Below, piece after piece: positions 10,849 to 23,145 of a stretch of DNA of 64,000 nucleotides; positions within the stretch are counted from its first letter, which is position 1, and each line of letters starts with the position of its first letter. Source of the stretch: Bursaphelenchus xylophilus (taxonomy: Eukaryota > Nematoda > Chromadorea > Rhabditida > Aphelenchoididae); contig CAJFCV020000004.1 in NCBI GenBank assembly GCA_904066235.2, positions 8,370,001 to 8,434,000 of the forward strand, in the 5' to 3' direction. The position numbers and the translations under genes are program-made. The notes under the pieces were generated by a model. That model had not been told where the DNA came from. It was given only the letters and a program-made list of their open reading frames with translations, and did no database searches.

Positions 10849-11907
10849 CAGGGTGTTCAGAGAATTATGGAAAAAACTATTCATTAATAACTTTGCGCTC
10901 GGTGGTCCAATCCGAAAAATTTTTTTTGCATTTTACAGAAAAACCTTGGAGTTTTTAGAATCTAAAAATTTTTTTTTCTTTTATCGGCGGAGACTTCCGT
11001 AATCCGCGTTGAATTCCGCGGAGTGTTTTTTTCACAAAATAAGGTTGTAAATCGTTGTATGTGTAATGAGAATGGGCGGAAAAGGATCCAGAGGATACAA
11101 TATGAAATTTCTTTCAAATTTCTGTGCTTCGGCGGAGACATTTTTTAACTTCGGCGGACGATTTTTCTTCGACTTCGGATAGTCAAAATTGGCTAAAACC
11201 AAAGTGTATGGTATCCCTAGTGACATGGCGCCTAAAAACGACTTATTACGTCTTCAGTCGGCTGGCAGATGAAAAAACGGCAATTCGGCGGAGAAATCGG
11301 CGAAGAAAAAATGAACGTATTTAAGAACTTATGCAAATTTATCCGCCGACCATCCGCCAATAAGAAGAATGATATTTTTGGTTGATCAGGGCCGTATAAG
11401 ACCTACAACTTTAGTTTTCTCATCATAATTTCTTAAATGGGTTAATTTTTTTCTTCGCCGATTTCTCCGCCGATTTGCCTTTTTTTCATCTGCCCGCCGG
11501 CTGAAGACGTATTAAGCCGTTTTAAGGCTCCATGCCACCAGGGATACCATACTCTTTGGTTTTAGCCAATTTTGACTTTCCGGAGTCGAAGAAAAATCGT
11601 CCGCCGAGATCAAAAAATGTCTCCGCCGAAGCACAGAAATTTGAAAGAAATTTCATATTGTATCTTCTGGATCCTTTTCCGCTCATTTTCTTTACACATA
11701 TAACGATTTACAACCTTATTTTGTGAAAAAAACACTCCGCCGAATTCAACGCGGATTACGGAAGTCTCCGCCGATAAAAGAAAAAAAAATTTATATTCTA
11801 AAAACTCCAAGGTTTTTCTGTAAAATGCAAAAAAATTTTTTCGGATTGGACCACCGAGCGCAAAGTTATTAATGAATAGTTTTTTCCATAATTCTCTGAA
11901 CACCCTG
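10849..11907. mobile_element. Large (about 1.06 kb) inverted-repeat element, family B
   Basis: Left end CAGGGTGTTCAGAGAATTAT and right end ATAATTCTCTGAACACCCTG, each flanked by TA, which fits a Tc1/mariner-type insertion. The arms are several hundred bases long and can be followed inward through the shared ACCGAGCGCAAAGTTATTAA, TCCGCCGAAGCACAGAAATT and GACGTATTA-type blocks to a centre near 11.35 kb. Internal open frames are short mirror images of each other and do not resemble a transposase, so it is likely non-autonomous. It sits just 3' of MOB3. Confidence 0.85.
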
Positions 11908-12395
11908 TATATTACACTTGATGTTAGATAAATTCTGATAGAGGAAAATCAAAGAAGCAATGGCTAAATGATGACAAAAAATGCCTACTATGACGGTTCC
12001 TGTCTGTATTTGTCTTCTCAATATCAAAAGGACAAGGATATTTATTATGAATGCCACGAACGCCATTCCTTTCCCCCCATATGAAATGTCCGTAATTTGC
12101 TCTCAAATTTCCCCCAAAAGCGCGACTTTTTTGGTGGCCCAAAAAAAGAGATGGCTATTTTACTCTCGCTCTCCGGCCCACATTTCCATGGCCGTGGTTT
12201 TTATGCCCTGAAGGTTGGAGTGGGGCCGCCAAAAAAGCGCGGACAAAAGAGTGTAAATCTTCGATTTTCTACGCCAAAAATTCCTCTTTTCCCCCCAATT
12301 TTATCAGTTGTAAATGTTGAAACAAAGGTTGTAAAGACCTGCACTTGTTTGTTTACAACTTACAGTAACTGTCTACTCAGTTCCCGCTTTGATTT

Positions 12396-14805
12396 ATGCG
12401 GGAGATAATGCTTTCCAAAGTGCGCTCTGTTATCTCACCACGACAAGCGTCGAACAGCGATCAGCCCAAGGTCGGGTTGGTGGTGGACATGGCCGACTCT
12501 CATCTGATTGGCGGGATATTTCCGGGTAAGCGAATTACAGTACCAAAAGCACAAAACTTTCTGCAAAATAGACCACGTTTTTATGGAGGTTGTAGGTCAC
12601 GCATACCTTGTATAATCATAGTTGTGACGGGGAAATTAATTTTAGAAGCTATCTGACGTCTCTCTACAAGTTTTATAAACGTATTTAAAGCTTAGGAAAG
12701 GCTGTTGTAAGGGTGATATGTCACTTATGTGGAGTTATTGGTGTTTGAGGGCCTTATCCTCGTATTATAATAGACAGAGTAAGTTGAGTGCGCAGGGAGT
12801 GAAAAAATTGTCATTACATATTGGAAAAACATGTCATCTTGATGATTAATCATTTTTTCATACTAAATTTGAATTTTTCAGTTACAGTAGGCCCTGACAA
12901 AGAGGAATACCCCTATTCCCGCCCAGAATTCCTGCATTTCACGGAAGAAGATGTCGCTTTGGCCTTGGATCAACAAGTTCGGCCAGTTTTATGCCCCAAA
13001 TTCCCGAACCGAATGCCTGCTGTTGCTGGTTACGCTGAATGTTGTAATGCCGGGAAGTCGACGTTAAATGAAGATCAAGCCGCTGCAAAGATCCTGCAGT
13101 TTCATCAACAGGGTTACGAGGCCGAAAGCATGGTCGTTTTGAATGATAAAAACAAAAAAATCAAGAAAGAAGACCGCAAAAAGTCGGACGAAGATGTCCT
13201 CAGCTTTTCGCCCAGCTTGTCGGTGAGTAATTGGGGTTTTTCTGATGATTCGTGTTGAATATTTAGAGTGATGACAGCCCAGGAGTCCCTGAAATTAAGG
13301 CAGCCTACTTTGGATTATTCGATGGGCATGCTGGGAGTGGCGCGGCATCGATTTCAGCCAATTGTTTGCACGAGCACATCAAGGTAGGGTTTCATCGTTG
13401 CTGAGATTACGGTAGTTTTGGTTGTAGAATCGGATGAACGAGGTTGTGGAGACCGTTTTGACGCTATCCGCGAGAGAAACACATATGGTCGGGAAGAAGG
13501 CGAAGAAGGAGGACCAATGTAATCGGTACAACTCGATTGATAGCCAAAGTCTTATAATCGGGGCTCTGGAAAAGGCTTTTCTGGAAATGGTAAGACCAAT
13601 TAGCTGTTGATTAGTCTGGAATCTCATTTTGAATTTCATACGGGTTGAGCTTATTGCTTGGACCCAGCCTTGATTTTTGATCTGCCATCAAAAATTTTGT
13701 CATCAAAAAATAAAAAATTAACTTCAGGACAACCAAATCGTCGAGGAGAAGCAATACGTTCGAATCGGCGGTGGCTGTGCGGTCCTTGTCTCCCTTTTCT
13801 GCCTAAACAAGATATTCATAGCGAATGCGGGCGATTGTCGAGCGATTGTGGTTACCCCAAGAGAAGTTCGACAACTCAGTGAAGACATGACACCTGTCCG
13901 CGAACGGAAACGACTTCAGTTTTTGGCCTACAACAACGAAGACGCGTTGAATAACTCCTTCTCCAGGTTCGAATACAGCAGATTCTTGACTCACAAAGAC
14001 TTGGGGAGGAAGGTTTTGTATCGCGATTACAACATGGATGGGTGGACGACAAAAACGGTGAAGGAGTATGATCTGCGACCGCCTTTGATTAGTACACGCA
14101 GCAAAAAGGCGCGATTGTTGAATACGATCGGCGTTAGTCGAGGGTTTGGAGATCATCATCTGATGACCTACGATGACAAGATCAGTATAAAGCCGTTCTT
14201 GACAGCTTCTCCGGAGGTAAGGACTATACTTTATAAATATTTTCTGTAGGGCTTAGAATTTTGTAAATGGGTTTTTTTTGTAAAAATTATGTTAAAATTT
14301 TTAACAAAAAATCGGAAAAAAGTTTTGGTTCACCCTAATAAAAAAGTTCTTTGTAGGTAACAGTGTTCGACTTATCTACAATGTCCGAACTAACCGATTC
14401 GGACGTCTTGATCATGGCTTCTGACGGTTTATGGGATGTGTTGAGCAATGAAGACGTCGCGAAGATCGTCCGGACTTGTCTCAGCCAAACAGACCCTTCA
14501 GATCTCACTCGGTAAGACTAAGCCATCTAAAGTAAGATAAGTAATCATTCAGATACACAAGTGTCGCCCAAGATCTTGCAGCTGCTGCACGAGGCAATCC
14601 CATGGAAGGGTGTAAATGGCGACTCACCTGGAACAAAGATACGAACATAGAGCATATAAAAGAGAGCCCCGCCACGTCTAGCACGTCTTACGGGACTCAG
14701 GCCTCTTTGGATGACATTACAGTGTTCGTGATTCCCTTGAAATTCGCCATAAATTTACCGAGGGATGATGATGACGAGGATGATGAGGAATTACTCGTAT
14801 TTTAG
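12396..14805 (+). CDS. PPM1H/J/M-type PP2C protein phosphatase
   Basis: Seven exons join in frame: 12396-12525, 12882-13222, 13267-13383, 13428-13589, 13728-14216, 14357-14511 and 14553-14805, giving 548 residues. The PP2C metal-binding motifs are intact: YFGLFDGHAGSGAA, GGGCAVLVSLF, IANAGDCRAIVV, LLNTIGVSRGFGDH and LIMASDGLWDVLSNEDV. The long insert between the DGHAG block and the GGGCAV block is typical of the PPM1H/J/M branch. The C-terminus ends in an acidic run (DDDDEDDEE) before LLVF. It should be an Mg/Mn-dependent Ser/Thr phosphatase; PPM1H in mammals acts on Rab GTPases, which is only suggestive here. Acceptors in the 60 bases before the ATG suggest trans-splicing. An AATAAA is at 14847, and the PDZ gene starts 181 bases downstream, so the two could be one operon. 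Confidence 0.94.
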
Positions 14806-14985
14806 TCGTGCTTTAGGTTATTTATTTTTAGCAATACTTGTACACAAATAAAATTTTATACTTGAAATTTGATTTTTCCCAAGGTTTTATGCAGATTCGG
14901 TTTCTAAACGGAGTCAGGATCACGATTTCGCTCCATTCTACAGTATTTTGTTTGCGCGTCAGCCGAGTGATTGGTTGTTTGGAGA

Positions 14986-16406
14986 ATGGCCAAAGACGAT
15001 CATCATTGGATTGAGTCCACCATTCAAGCCGACATTGGTCCTCGCTCTTCAGTTGGTGTCTTGTTGAGTAATGACCTCCCTCCGAAAGTCGTCAAAATCT
15101 TGCCGTCCTCAAGCTTCCTCGGACGGCTCTTTGTAGGCGATCGGATCGTGTCCATCAATGGTCAGGTAAACAAAATATGTAAAACCGATATTTAAAGTGG
15201 GGGACCTGATCCAGTGGCAAAAAACGTACCATTTTGTATCCGGGAAGTATCAAAAATGTGGCAAAATGCTTCCCTCCCCTGCGCACCCGCTCTTTTGGTG
15301 GGGGAAAGGACCCTTCAAAACGAAGTTTTTCACTTGGAGAGGGAAGCATTTTGCCACATTTTTGATACTTCCCGGATGCAAAATGGTACGTTTTTTGCCA
15401 CTGGATCAGGTCCCCTGTAAGTGCGTAGAATTGAAATCTTCATTTGAAAATTAGTATTGCTGCGCTCATTACAGCCCATCAAGAACTTCCAAGAGATGCA
15501 CAAACTTTGCAAAGGCAAGATTTCCCTCAAACTTTGTCGAGATGAGTACTGCACGGTGCAGGCCACCAGTCTACCCGACCCGAAGCCCGGCTTTCAAGCA
15601 TTCGACTTTGACATCAAATGGAGAGAAGGCGGAATGCCCATTGGAATACTCGTGTGCACGGTAAGTGTAACGATCACAATCACATTCACTCTAATAAAAT
15701 TTTTTAGGATTCCGAAAAACAAGTGATGGTGAGTATGATCGAGAATGGAAGTTTGGCCAGTTCCAGTCTAAGACCCGGCGATATCTTGGTCAAAGTGAAT
15801 GACACAGCCATCAGTGACCGGAATGTCGCTAAGAAGGTCAGTTTAGTACTCAATGGTTAGAACAAATCATCGTTTTTATATTGTACATCATATGATCTTT
15901 TCAGTTGATCCTCGACAGTGTGACCGCCAGCAATCGAGTCAAGTTGACTGTGCATCGTCAGATCGAACGTGACGTCCCATCTCTTATCCACTCCACCGTC
16001 GCAAGTCCCGGTAACCCTCCCAATGACCTCCGCTCTTCGAAAGACACTCAATCCGAAAAATCACAAAAGTCTGAAGTGAAATCCATTACTGCTACTGCCA
16101 AGCCCGCTCGACCGAAGCCCAAAGGTCTTCCGAATTTTGATACCCTCGTTCCTCCCGATGTTTTGGCCATTATGGAGGCCAACAAAGATTTCTGGAAGAA
16201 GCCCAATTCCAATCCACCAATTCTCAAGAGCCGCTCGGCCCCTGGTCTGTCTATTAATGAACTTTATGAAAAAAGCCTGCCCAGACTAATCCCTTATTCT
16301 TTCAGGACCTCGAATCAACCTCGAAGGCCAAGTCGAAGAGACTCAAATCGCCTATGAACCCGGTCCAAAGCCCCTTCGAAACACTCCAAAAAGAGTTGGT
16401 TCTTAA
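14986..16406 (+). CDS. Protein with two PDZ domains
   Basis: Five exons join in frame: 14986-15165, 15475-15660, 15708-15836, 15905-16244 and 16306-16406, giving about 311 residues. PDZ 1 covers roughly residues 10-80 (GVLLSNDLPPKVVKILP, RLFVGDRIVSINGQ); PDZ 2 covers about 95-180 (MVSMIENGSLASSSLRPGDI, LVKVNDTAI). The C-terminal third is basic and proline-rich. No membrane helix or signal peptide is seen. It is probably a scaffold; partners are unknown. The last intron (16245-16305) is inferred because reading through gives a less natural tail and the spliced frame gives INLEGQVEETQIAYEPG. Intron 1 contains a family A element. The gene lies 181 bases behind the PP2C gene, with an acceptor (TTTTATGCAG) at 14892. 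Confidence 0.88.
15199..15416. mobile_element. Foldback/MITE-like element, family A, copy 2
   Basis: Ends GGGGACCTGATCCAGTGGCA and TGCCACTGGATCAGGTCCCC are perfect inverted copies; the arms continue through CCGGGAAGTATCAAAAATGT. Lies in intron 1 of the PDZ gene. Copy 1 is at 1233-1475. Confidence 0.9.
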
Positions 16407-16591
16407 AACAAGTCCAATTTACCGTATGAATAAAGCAGTCTCATCAATCTTTAATACATATTTATCATGTTATAAAAAAAAATTAAGATTACTATATAAA
16501 AACAAAGTTAAGACGCTATATATATACATTTACATCGACTTTGTTTCCGAGACCTTGATTATTGAGTCCGAAATCAGAATTCTTTTAGAGA

Positions 16592-18834
16592 TTACGTCCG
16601 CGCCTTCTCAATGTCCCGAGTGAAACTCTCCGAGCGTCGCCTGAAGCGTTGCAGCGAGGGAGTTGGGCGGCGATGACGTTGGGGAAGAAGAATGTACTGG
16701 GCCATGATGGGGATATGATCCGAAGGCACATGGGGATGGGGGAAGCCGAGGATTTTGTTCTCGCTGATCCAGGTCTGATCCATTCCACCCAGATACCCGA
16801 CTTTGTTCAAGGATTGAGGAGATGTGAAGATGTAATCGATCATTCCCTTAAAGTCAAGGGTAATATTCGTATTGGAGATATGTTCGGGACTGATGGCACT
16901 TTCCAATTGCAGAGCATGGGTGTAGTTGAGTTCCGCGTAGTCGTTGGTGTTGATTCCATTGAGGACCATATCATTCCGGAAGGACTTTAGGTCGGGATGT
17001 TCTTTGTGGATGATGCCTCGGGTCAGATATTCGATCACACCCGAGTCCGGCAGGGAGTTGAAATCACCGCAAATTATCAGAGGAACTTCCTGAAGGAACA
17101 ATAATCATAATAAAATATATAAGAAATATATTTTATAAATTAACTGTAAATCCTCACCGGTAATGGGACTTTGCTCTTTTCAGCTACAGCCTCAATCTGT
17201 CTTGCACATTCGTGTACCAACATCATCGATTGGATCAACTTCACATCACAGAATTCGGGGTCCCAATGGATATGAGCAGCACACAAAACCAATGGAGTTC
17301 CGACTACACTGTCTTCCGAATCCACTTCTGGACTTCCTGCGGTGTCTGGGGAGCTGTCAAGGAAGGACGGAGGCCCGTCCTTTGATCGGTAAATTCCTGG
17401 GAGGACTTCCATTATAGCCATCAAAGCAATGTTATCCTTGGGCATTACCCGATTAATAATGGCGTCACTCTTGTATGCCTTGTTGATGGCGACTTGGGCA
17501 AATTCAACTAGATGTTGATGGTTCATTCGGAATCTAAAATTGCAATATATAAACAGAACAAAAAAATTTTTTTTTGTCATGTATAATATAAATTACTTTG
17601 ATGATTTCCAGAACAAAGAGCATCCATCCACGTGTTTCCGATCGTCCGCATTCATGGTTTTGGCTCTTGACTTCGGAGCAAAAATCCCATCATATCCATG
17701 TTCCTTCAGACTTGGCTCGAACAAAACTTTGAATTGTTCAGCTTCAACTTCCTGCAGTGCCACGATATCAGCATCGTATCGAAGAATCTCCTTTATAATG
17801 GCATTCTTTCGATATTCCCAGTTGAGCGCCCAGGATGGACAGTAGGAATACAAGTTCGTTGTAGCGTACTTATCACAGAGGACGTTGTAACAAAATACAG
17901 TGAACTCGGCTGAAAATTGAAGAAAATATTTTCACAACTCTCATTAAAAACGTACCAACAGGCTTGTCGCTACTAGGATGTTGAATCGTATACCATTTTC
18001 TCGCCGGTGGAGGTTTGGTATTGGCTAAACACAGAAAATAAAAATGAGAAAGGCCAACTCACTAGCTAGACTATCCAACAAAAATTGAAGTAACTTCTTG
18101 GACCCTTGAGGACTATGCCCGTAATTCAAAAGATCTTGAGGTAGTGGGTTGCCGGCTACATCTAAAACGATATTTGCATAGAAAACTGAAACCATCGACA
18201 ATGGGAGAAAAAAATGTTAACTTACTCAAGGTCTTTATCCTAAACAATTTCCCTAGCTCAGGAGGCAAACTTGTCAGCTGGTTATTAGAGATGTTCAAAT
18301 GTAGAAGACTGGCCATTTCACCCATCTCGGGAGGAATTGAAGTCAGATTGTTGTGACTGACATCAAGGATGGTCAAATGGTTGAGACAAGGGATCTCCCG
18401 GGGGATTGAAATCAAGTAATTATGATCTAGGAAGAGGGCAGTCAAATGCCGCATTTCCAAGATCGCCTTGCCGATTACCCGAATTGACCCTAAATTAAAA
18501 AAAAATTAATTCAAAATTTGGAATTAACAAGACTTCAAGTATAATATTAAAAAAGTAAGATCTCACCGTGAACTTCCATCTCAAGCCATCGAGCTTGCTT
18601 CCCTTGACTTAACTCATCTTCATTCAAAATCCGATGAGTCCTCTGAGCACCATTCTTCAGGATCTTCCGATTCTCGGAGCCATCGTCTTTACTCAAAGGA
18701 AGGCCCGCAGAGCCTGAATAGTGCCATTCTGTCGACAATAATGTCCGTTCTTCCACTAAAATCAAAAAACAAATTAAAAGCAAACTCCTTGTTGGTAGTT
18801 GCCTCAAAGTCAACATACCTTGAGTTTGAGACAT
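16592..18834 (-). CDS. ccr-4: CCR4 deadenylase (CCR4-NOT complex subunit 6)
   Basis: Eight exons join in frame: 18819-18834, 18567-18755, 18226-18489, 18063-18161, 17956-18024, 17597-17909, 17158-17533 and 16592-17089, giving 607 residues. Leucine-rich repeats cover about residues 75-165 (LTALFLDHNYLISIP, LDVSHNNLTSIPPEM, LNISNNQLTSLPPEL). The endonuclease/exonuclease/phosphatase domain follows: FCYNVLCDKYAT, DIVALQEVEAEQF (catalytic Glu), CAAHIHWDPEF, ICGDFNSLPDSGV (Asp/Asn) and HVPSDHIPIMAQ (Asp/His). All catalytic residues are present, so it should shorten mRNA poly(A) tails in the cytoplasm. The tail is basic. The first exon encodes only five and a third codons. An acceptor (GGATTTACAG on the minus strand) lies about 60 bases before the ATG. 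Confidence 0.96.
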
Positions 18835-19708
18835 GAATCCGAACCAACGGAGGAGACGACGATCAACAAAACCAACTGCTGTAAATCCTTCGTTCTGCCG
18901 ATTTTGGAGGTTTTAAACCTGTAAAGAAGCAGCCCGATAAAAGTGGAAAAAAATGGAGCGCGCGCGACACCTTCCTAGACAGAAATAAATAGATCTCTCT
19001 TCCGCCTAGATTATGTTATATAACCTCGGCACGGAACACACGCGCGACAGACAGACGTGATCTCAACCTCCTTTATGCGCGCCTCTTGACCCTCCACCTC
19101 TTTTATCATCCCAAACCTCCAACAGAGTGGCACTAACGTCCAGATAACCATTATTAAACCTATTATTCATGAAGATTAGAAAAAATAACCTTGAAATTTG
19201 GTCGTTTAACCCAAAAACGAGAGTGCTGAACCAAATATCAGAGCCGAACAAGTGCATCGAGTATTCAAAATTATTTTTGCCGAATTTACATTTTTTTCGA
19301 GTAGTGACCTTTCGCGACAAACGAAACGTCAATATCGATTATTCCAACACATTTTTGTCGCGTTTTGCCGACGTTTCTCTGGAATTTGTTGTATTATTAT
19401 TTTTGTGGTTTTCGTATGAACTATGACCGCAGGCACAAGCTCTTTTTTTATCAGATTCGCTGTCTTGTTCGGGTTTTTATCAAGTCTGGCGGATATAGTT
19501 TTACTTGAAGAGAATGTCGCGATTAAATCGCAGTTCTTTGATGAATAAAAACTTATTTGATTGATGTTTGTATAGTCTGGGAATTTAGTTTTGAAGACGA
19601 GTGCTCTGACATTTAAAAACAAGGAGCGTTTTTGATGTGTATAGCGTGTTTGTTTACGATATTGTCGGATGTTATGATTCATAAACAATTTATTAAATTT
19701 TAGGTAAG
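18835..19708. other. Divergent upstream region of ccr-4 and sec-24
   Basis: The two genes are read away from each other, so this block holds both promoters. GCGCGCGACA at about 18957 and ACACGCGCGACAGACAGACG at about 19038 are GC-rich blocks in otherwise AT-rich DNA. No further gene is supported. Confidence 0.45.
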
Positions 19709-22700
19709 ATGATGCCTCCGGGCCCTCCCCCATTTTCGACGGCACCGCGTGGTCCTCCATCTCAACCTTTTCCACAAGGTGCCTCTGGTACGTCAATCTT
19801 TAATTACTTTTATTTGAATTTAGGTCCGTATCCTCCACAGTTTTCTCAGAAGGGGCCAACTCCCGGTGGTGATCATTTAATGCAGAATGGTTTTCATCCT
19901 CCGGCTCCGCAGAATAGTATGCCCCAATTCCCGGCGGCTCCTTTCCCTCAACCTCAAGCTGCCGGTCCTCCAATCCCTCAAGTTCCACCACAAAAGCCAA
20001 TTGTGCCGCCTGGACCTCCAGGATTTAATTCTATGCCTGCTGGACCACCAATGGCTCGACAACCTTCCGCGCCTGGACCTGGCTCATTTCAGCCACCAGG
20101 ACCTCCAGGGTTACCTCCGCAGCCCCAATTTGCGCCTGTTCCTCAATCTTCCCAAGGGCAGTTTCAGCCTCTTCCCGGGCAAAATCAGCCACAACCAGGC
20201 CCAGGGCAATTCCAACCACAGCCTGGTCCAGGTCAATTTCAGCAGCCTCAGTCGTTTCCTGGCCAATTTCAGCAACAAAATCAATTTCAAAATACTCCTC
20301 AACCAGGATATGGTCAACAAAATCAAAGCCTCCAACCGGGATTTGGGCCAGGAATGTATGGTAATATTCCTCAGCAAGAGAGGCGATATATTGATTTGAT
20401 GTTTGAAAGGAATATCCTTGGATTCCCTTTCGAAGAGAACCAAATGACGTTACCAGAAAGTGTGTGTAGTCCACATGTCAAGGTAGATCCAAGGTAAGTT
20501 GAAATTAATTTTGAGATTGTGTTGAAGTTTAGATTGATGTTTTATGAATATTATTGCAGAGTATTCCGATGTACGGTGTCTTCGATCCCAGAAACGCAAG
20601 AAATCTTGAAGAAGACCCGAATTCCTCTTGGCCTGACATTACATCCATTCCGAGACATGAAGAACCTTACTGTGATCAACACGAATATAGTGCGATGTCG
20701 GTATTGTCGGACGTATATTAATCCATACGTGTATTTGCCGGATAATCGGCATTGGAAGTGCAATTTGTGTTTCAGAGCGAATGATCGTGAGTTTTTAAAG
20801 AGTTTTTTATTCGATGTTTAGATTGAATGCTGATAAATTGATGGCTTATTTTAGTGCCGGACGATTTCTGCTTTGATCCGGTGGAGCGCCGGCCAGGAGA
20901 TCCTCGAAATCGACCGGAATTGAATAATGCGACCATTGAGTACATTGCGCCACAAGAATATATGCTCCGACATCCGCAGCCAGCCGTTTACTTTTTTGTT
21001 TTTGATGTTTCAATAGCTGCGGTGGAGTCCGGTAAGATTTTTGTTTATTTTTGCTTTTAGGCGTTTATTTAGACAATATTTTTTTTCTTAATTATTTTTA
21101 TTCATTTTAGGTTATCTGAACATTCTTTCCGAGCAACTGGCAATAAATCTGGATAGATTACCCGGTGACGATCGAACCCTTGTCGGTTTCCTGGCCTTTG
21201 ATTCTAGTCTTCACTTCTTTGAATTCTTTTCTTCGAGTTCCGCGGCCCGAGAATTAATTGTAACCGATGTGGAAGCGTGCTTCATCCCGACGCCGTCGGG
21301 ACTTTTGGTCAACCTTAAGGAGTATAAAGAAACAGTCCGAGCGTTCGTTAATCGAATACCATCGATATTTGAACATGGCCAATCAAGAGACAGTAGCTTG
21401 GGAACGGCTTTGGAGACGGCGCAGAAGCTAATGGTACAGATTGGCGGAAGAATTTCGCTGTTCACGGCCAGCAGACCTACTGTCGGCCAAGGGATTTTGA
21501 AGCCATTAGATCCGCAAGCAAAGAATCAAATTGGCACAACCAGCGATTTCTACAAGAGGATGGCTTTGGAATGCACGTCGAACCAAATCGGCATTGATTT
21601 GTTTGCTTTCAACACGGAATACGCGGACATTGTGACGTTGGGTACGTTGTATAGAAGCGGTTATTGATTTTGAAGATTTTTTGCGTCGAATTTAATGTTT
21701 GTGGTTTTATTTCAGCCGACGCCGTCAAATTTAGCAGCGGAACTGTTTACCATTTCGCGGGGTATAATCATTATCGAACACCCGTTGAAGTGGAACGATT
21801 CAAGAAGCTCCTTTGCCGATATATCACCAGGAAAATTGGATTCGAAGCGGTTCTGCGTATAAGATGCTCTAAAGGTAAGATTTTTGTAACATATTTTGTT
21901 TTTTAGAGGAGAAAAGAAGATATTTTTGTGACTATTTTAGGTCTGGCCCTCCACACATTCCACGGCAACTTCTTCGTTCGCTCGACCGACCTCTTGGCTG
22001 TGGCAAACGTGAATCCGGACAGTGCCTTGTCAGTTCAAGTACAATACGAAGAGGACTTGACCAATCAGACTACTGCTTCGTTCCAGGCAGCACTACTATA
22101 CACGTCGTCGAAGGGTACGCCTGAATTTACTTTTTTTGCAATTTCAAGTTGAGTTTTTAAACTTTTTGGAATTATTTTAGGTGACCGTCGGATCCGAGTC
22201 CACACATTCTGCATCCCGATCAGCCGAGACATCCCCACAGTGTTTGGAACGTTCGAAACGAGAGCATCGGTTGGAATGTTGACGAAAATGGCGGCAGAAA
22301 GGGCGTTAACCGGCACGGACCCGGCTGATATAAGAGAAGCCCTAATTAATGGAGTTATGGACACATTGTCGGCGTATAATAGGTCAATCGGATTGAAACC
22401 CAACAGTTTGTGTGCTCCAATTCATGGCCAACTCAAATTCTATCCATTGTTCGTCCTAGGAATGCTGAAACATGTAGGTTTGGAGGAGTTGGTCAAGTGT
22501 AATATAAGAAAAGCGATGACTTCAATTTATTTTTAAATTCTAGCCTGTATTCTCTGGAAGATGCAATTTAAACCGAGATGAATTGGCATCCATGCTGCTT
22601 CTCTTCAAAAACGCCTCCCTTGAACTGATTCTAAATGAGATTTACCCAGCCTTATATCCGATCCATGAACTTGCCGATTCAACTGAAGTTCAGAGGCTGG

Positions 22701-23145
22701 GATTGACGTATGAACGGATCAATAAAAATGGTGTATATCTGATGGATGCGGGTCGGGTAATGCTAATCTATGTAACTGCTCGTTGCCATCCTGATCATCT
22801 GAGTCATTTGTTTAATGTTTCGTCGTTTGGACATCTAGAAGAGGATGTAAGTCATGGTTTTTTAGTGGTGATTTAGGGGGTTGGGATATGGCCTATAAGA
22901 ATATAAGTTATAACTTTTAATTTTAGTCCCGCTTTGAACAGCTCCCCAACGAACACAGCAAAAGAGTCCACGAACTGATCAAGACCCTCAACCTGGAACG
23001 GTGCCACTTTGCCCCGCTGATTATAGTTCGGGAAGACGGCAAAAGACGGGACATGTTCACAAGACGACTGGTAGAAGACCGAACAGAAAACGCTCACAGT
23101 TGCGTCGAATTCATACAACACATCACTCGGGAAGTACATCGGTAA
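19709..23145 (+). CDS. SEC24, COPII coat cargo-binding subunit (SEC24A/B class)
   Basis: Ten exons join in frame: 19709-19787, 19824-20493, 20560-20786, 20855-21031, 21111-21641, 21716-21874, 21941-22114, 22181-22473, 22544-22846 and 22927-23145, giving 943 residues. The first 220 residues are proline/glutamine-rich with loose PGPGQFQ repeats. Then come the zinc finger CRYCRTYINPYV...WKCNLC, the trunk domain (YFFVFDVSIAAVESGYL, FIPTPSGLLVNLKEY), beta-sandwich, helical domain (AYNRSIGLKPNS) and gelsolin-like end. The CRYCRTYINP finger fits the SEC24A/B branch rather than C/D. SEC24 pairs with SEC23 to select cargo in vesicles leaving the ER. An acceptor (AAATTTTAG) lies 6 bases before the ATG, so trans-splicing is likely. 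An AATAAA lies near 23421. Confidence 0.96.

Noticed and set aside
11532..11903. Open frames inside the family B element
   Set aside because: They occur as mirror images in both arms and do not resemble transposase.
15905..16357. Read-through end of the PDZ protein without the last intron
   Set aside because: It gives an unnatural basic tail, while the intron 16245-16305 has GT/TTTCAG borders and restores a better coding tail; kept only as the less likely alternative.
20031..20474. Long minus-strand open frames opposite SEC24
   Set aside because: They mirror the Pro/Gln-rich repeats of SEC24 in other frames, have no splice context or family features, and vanish outside the repeat.
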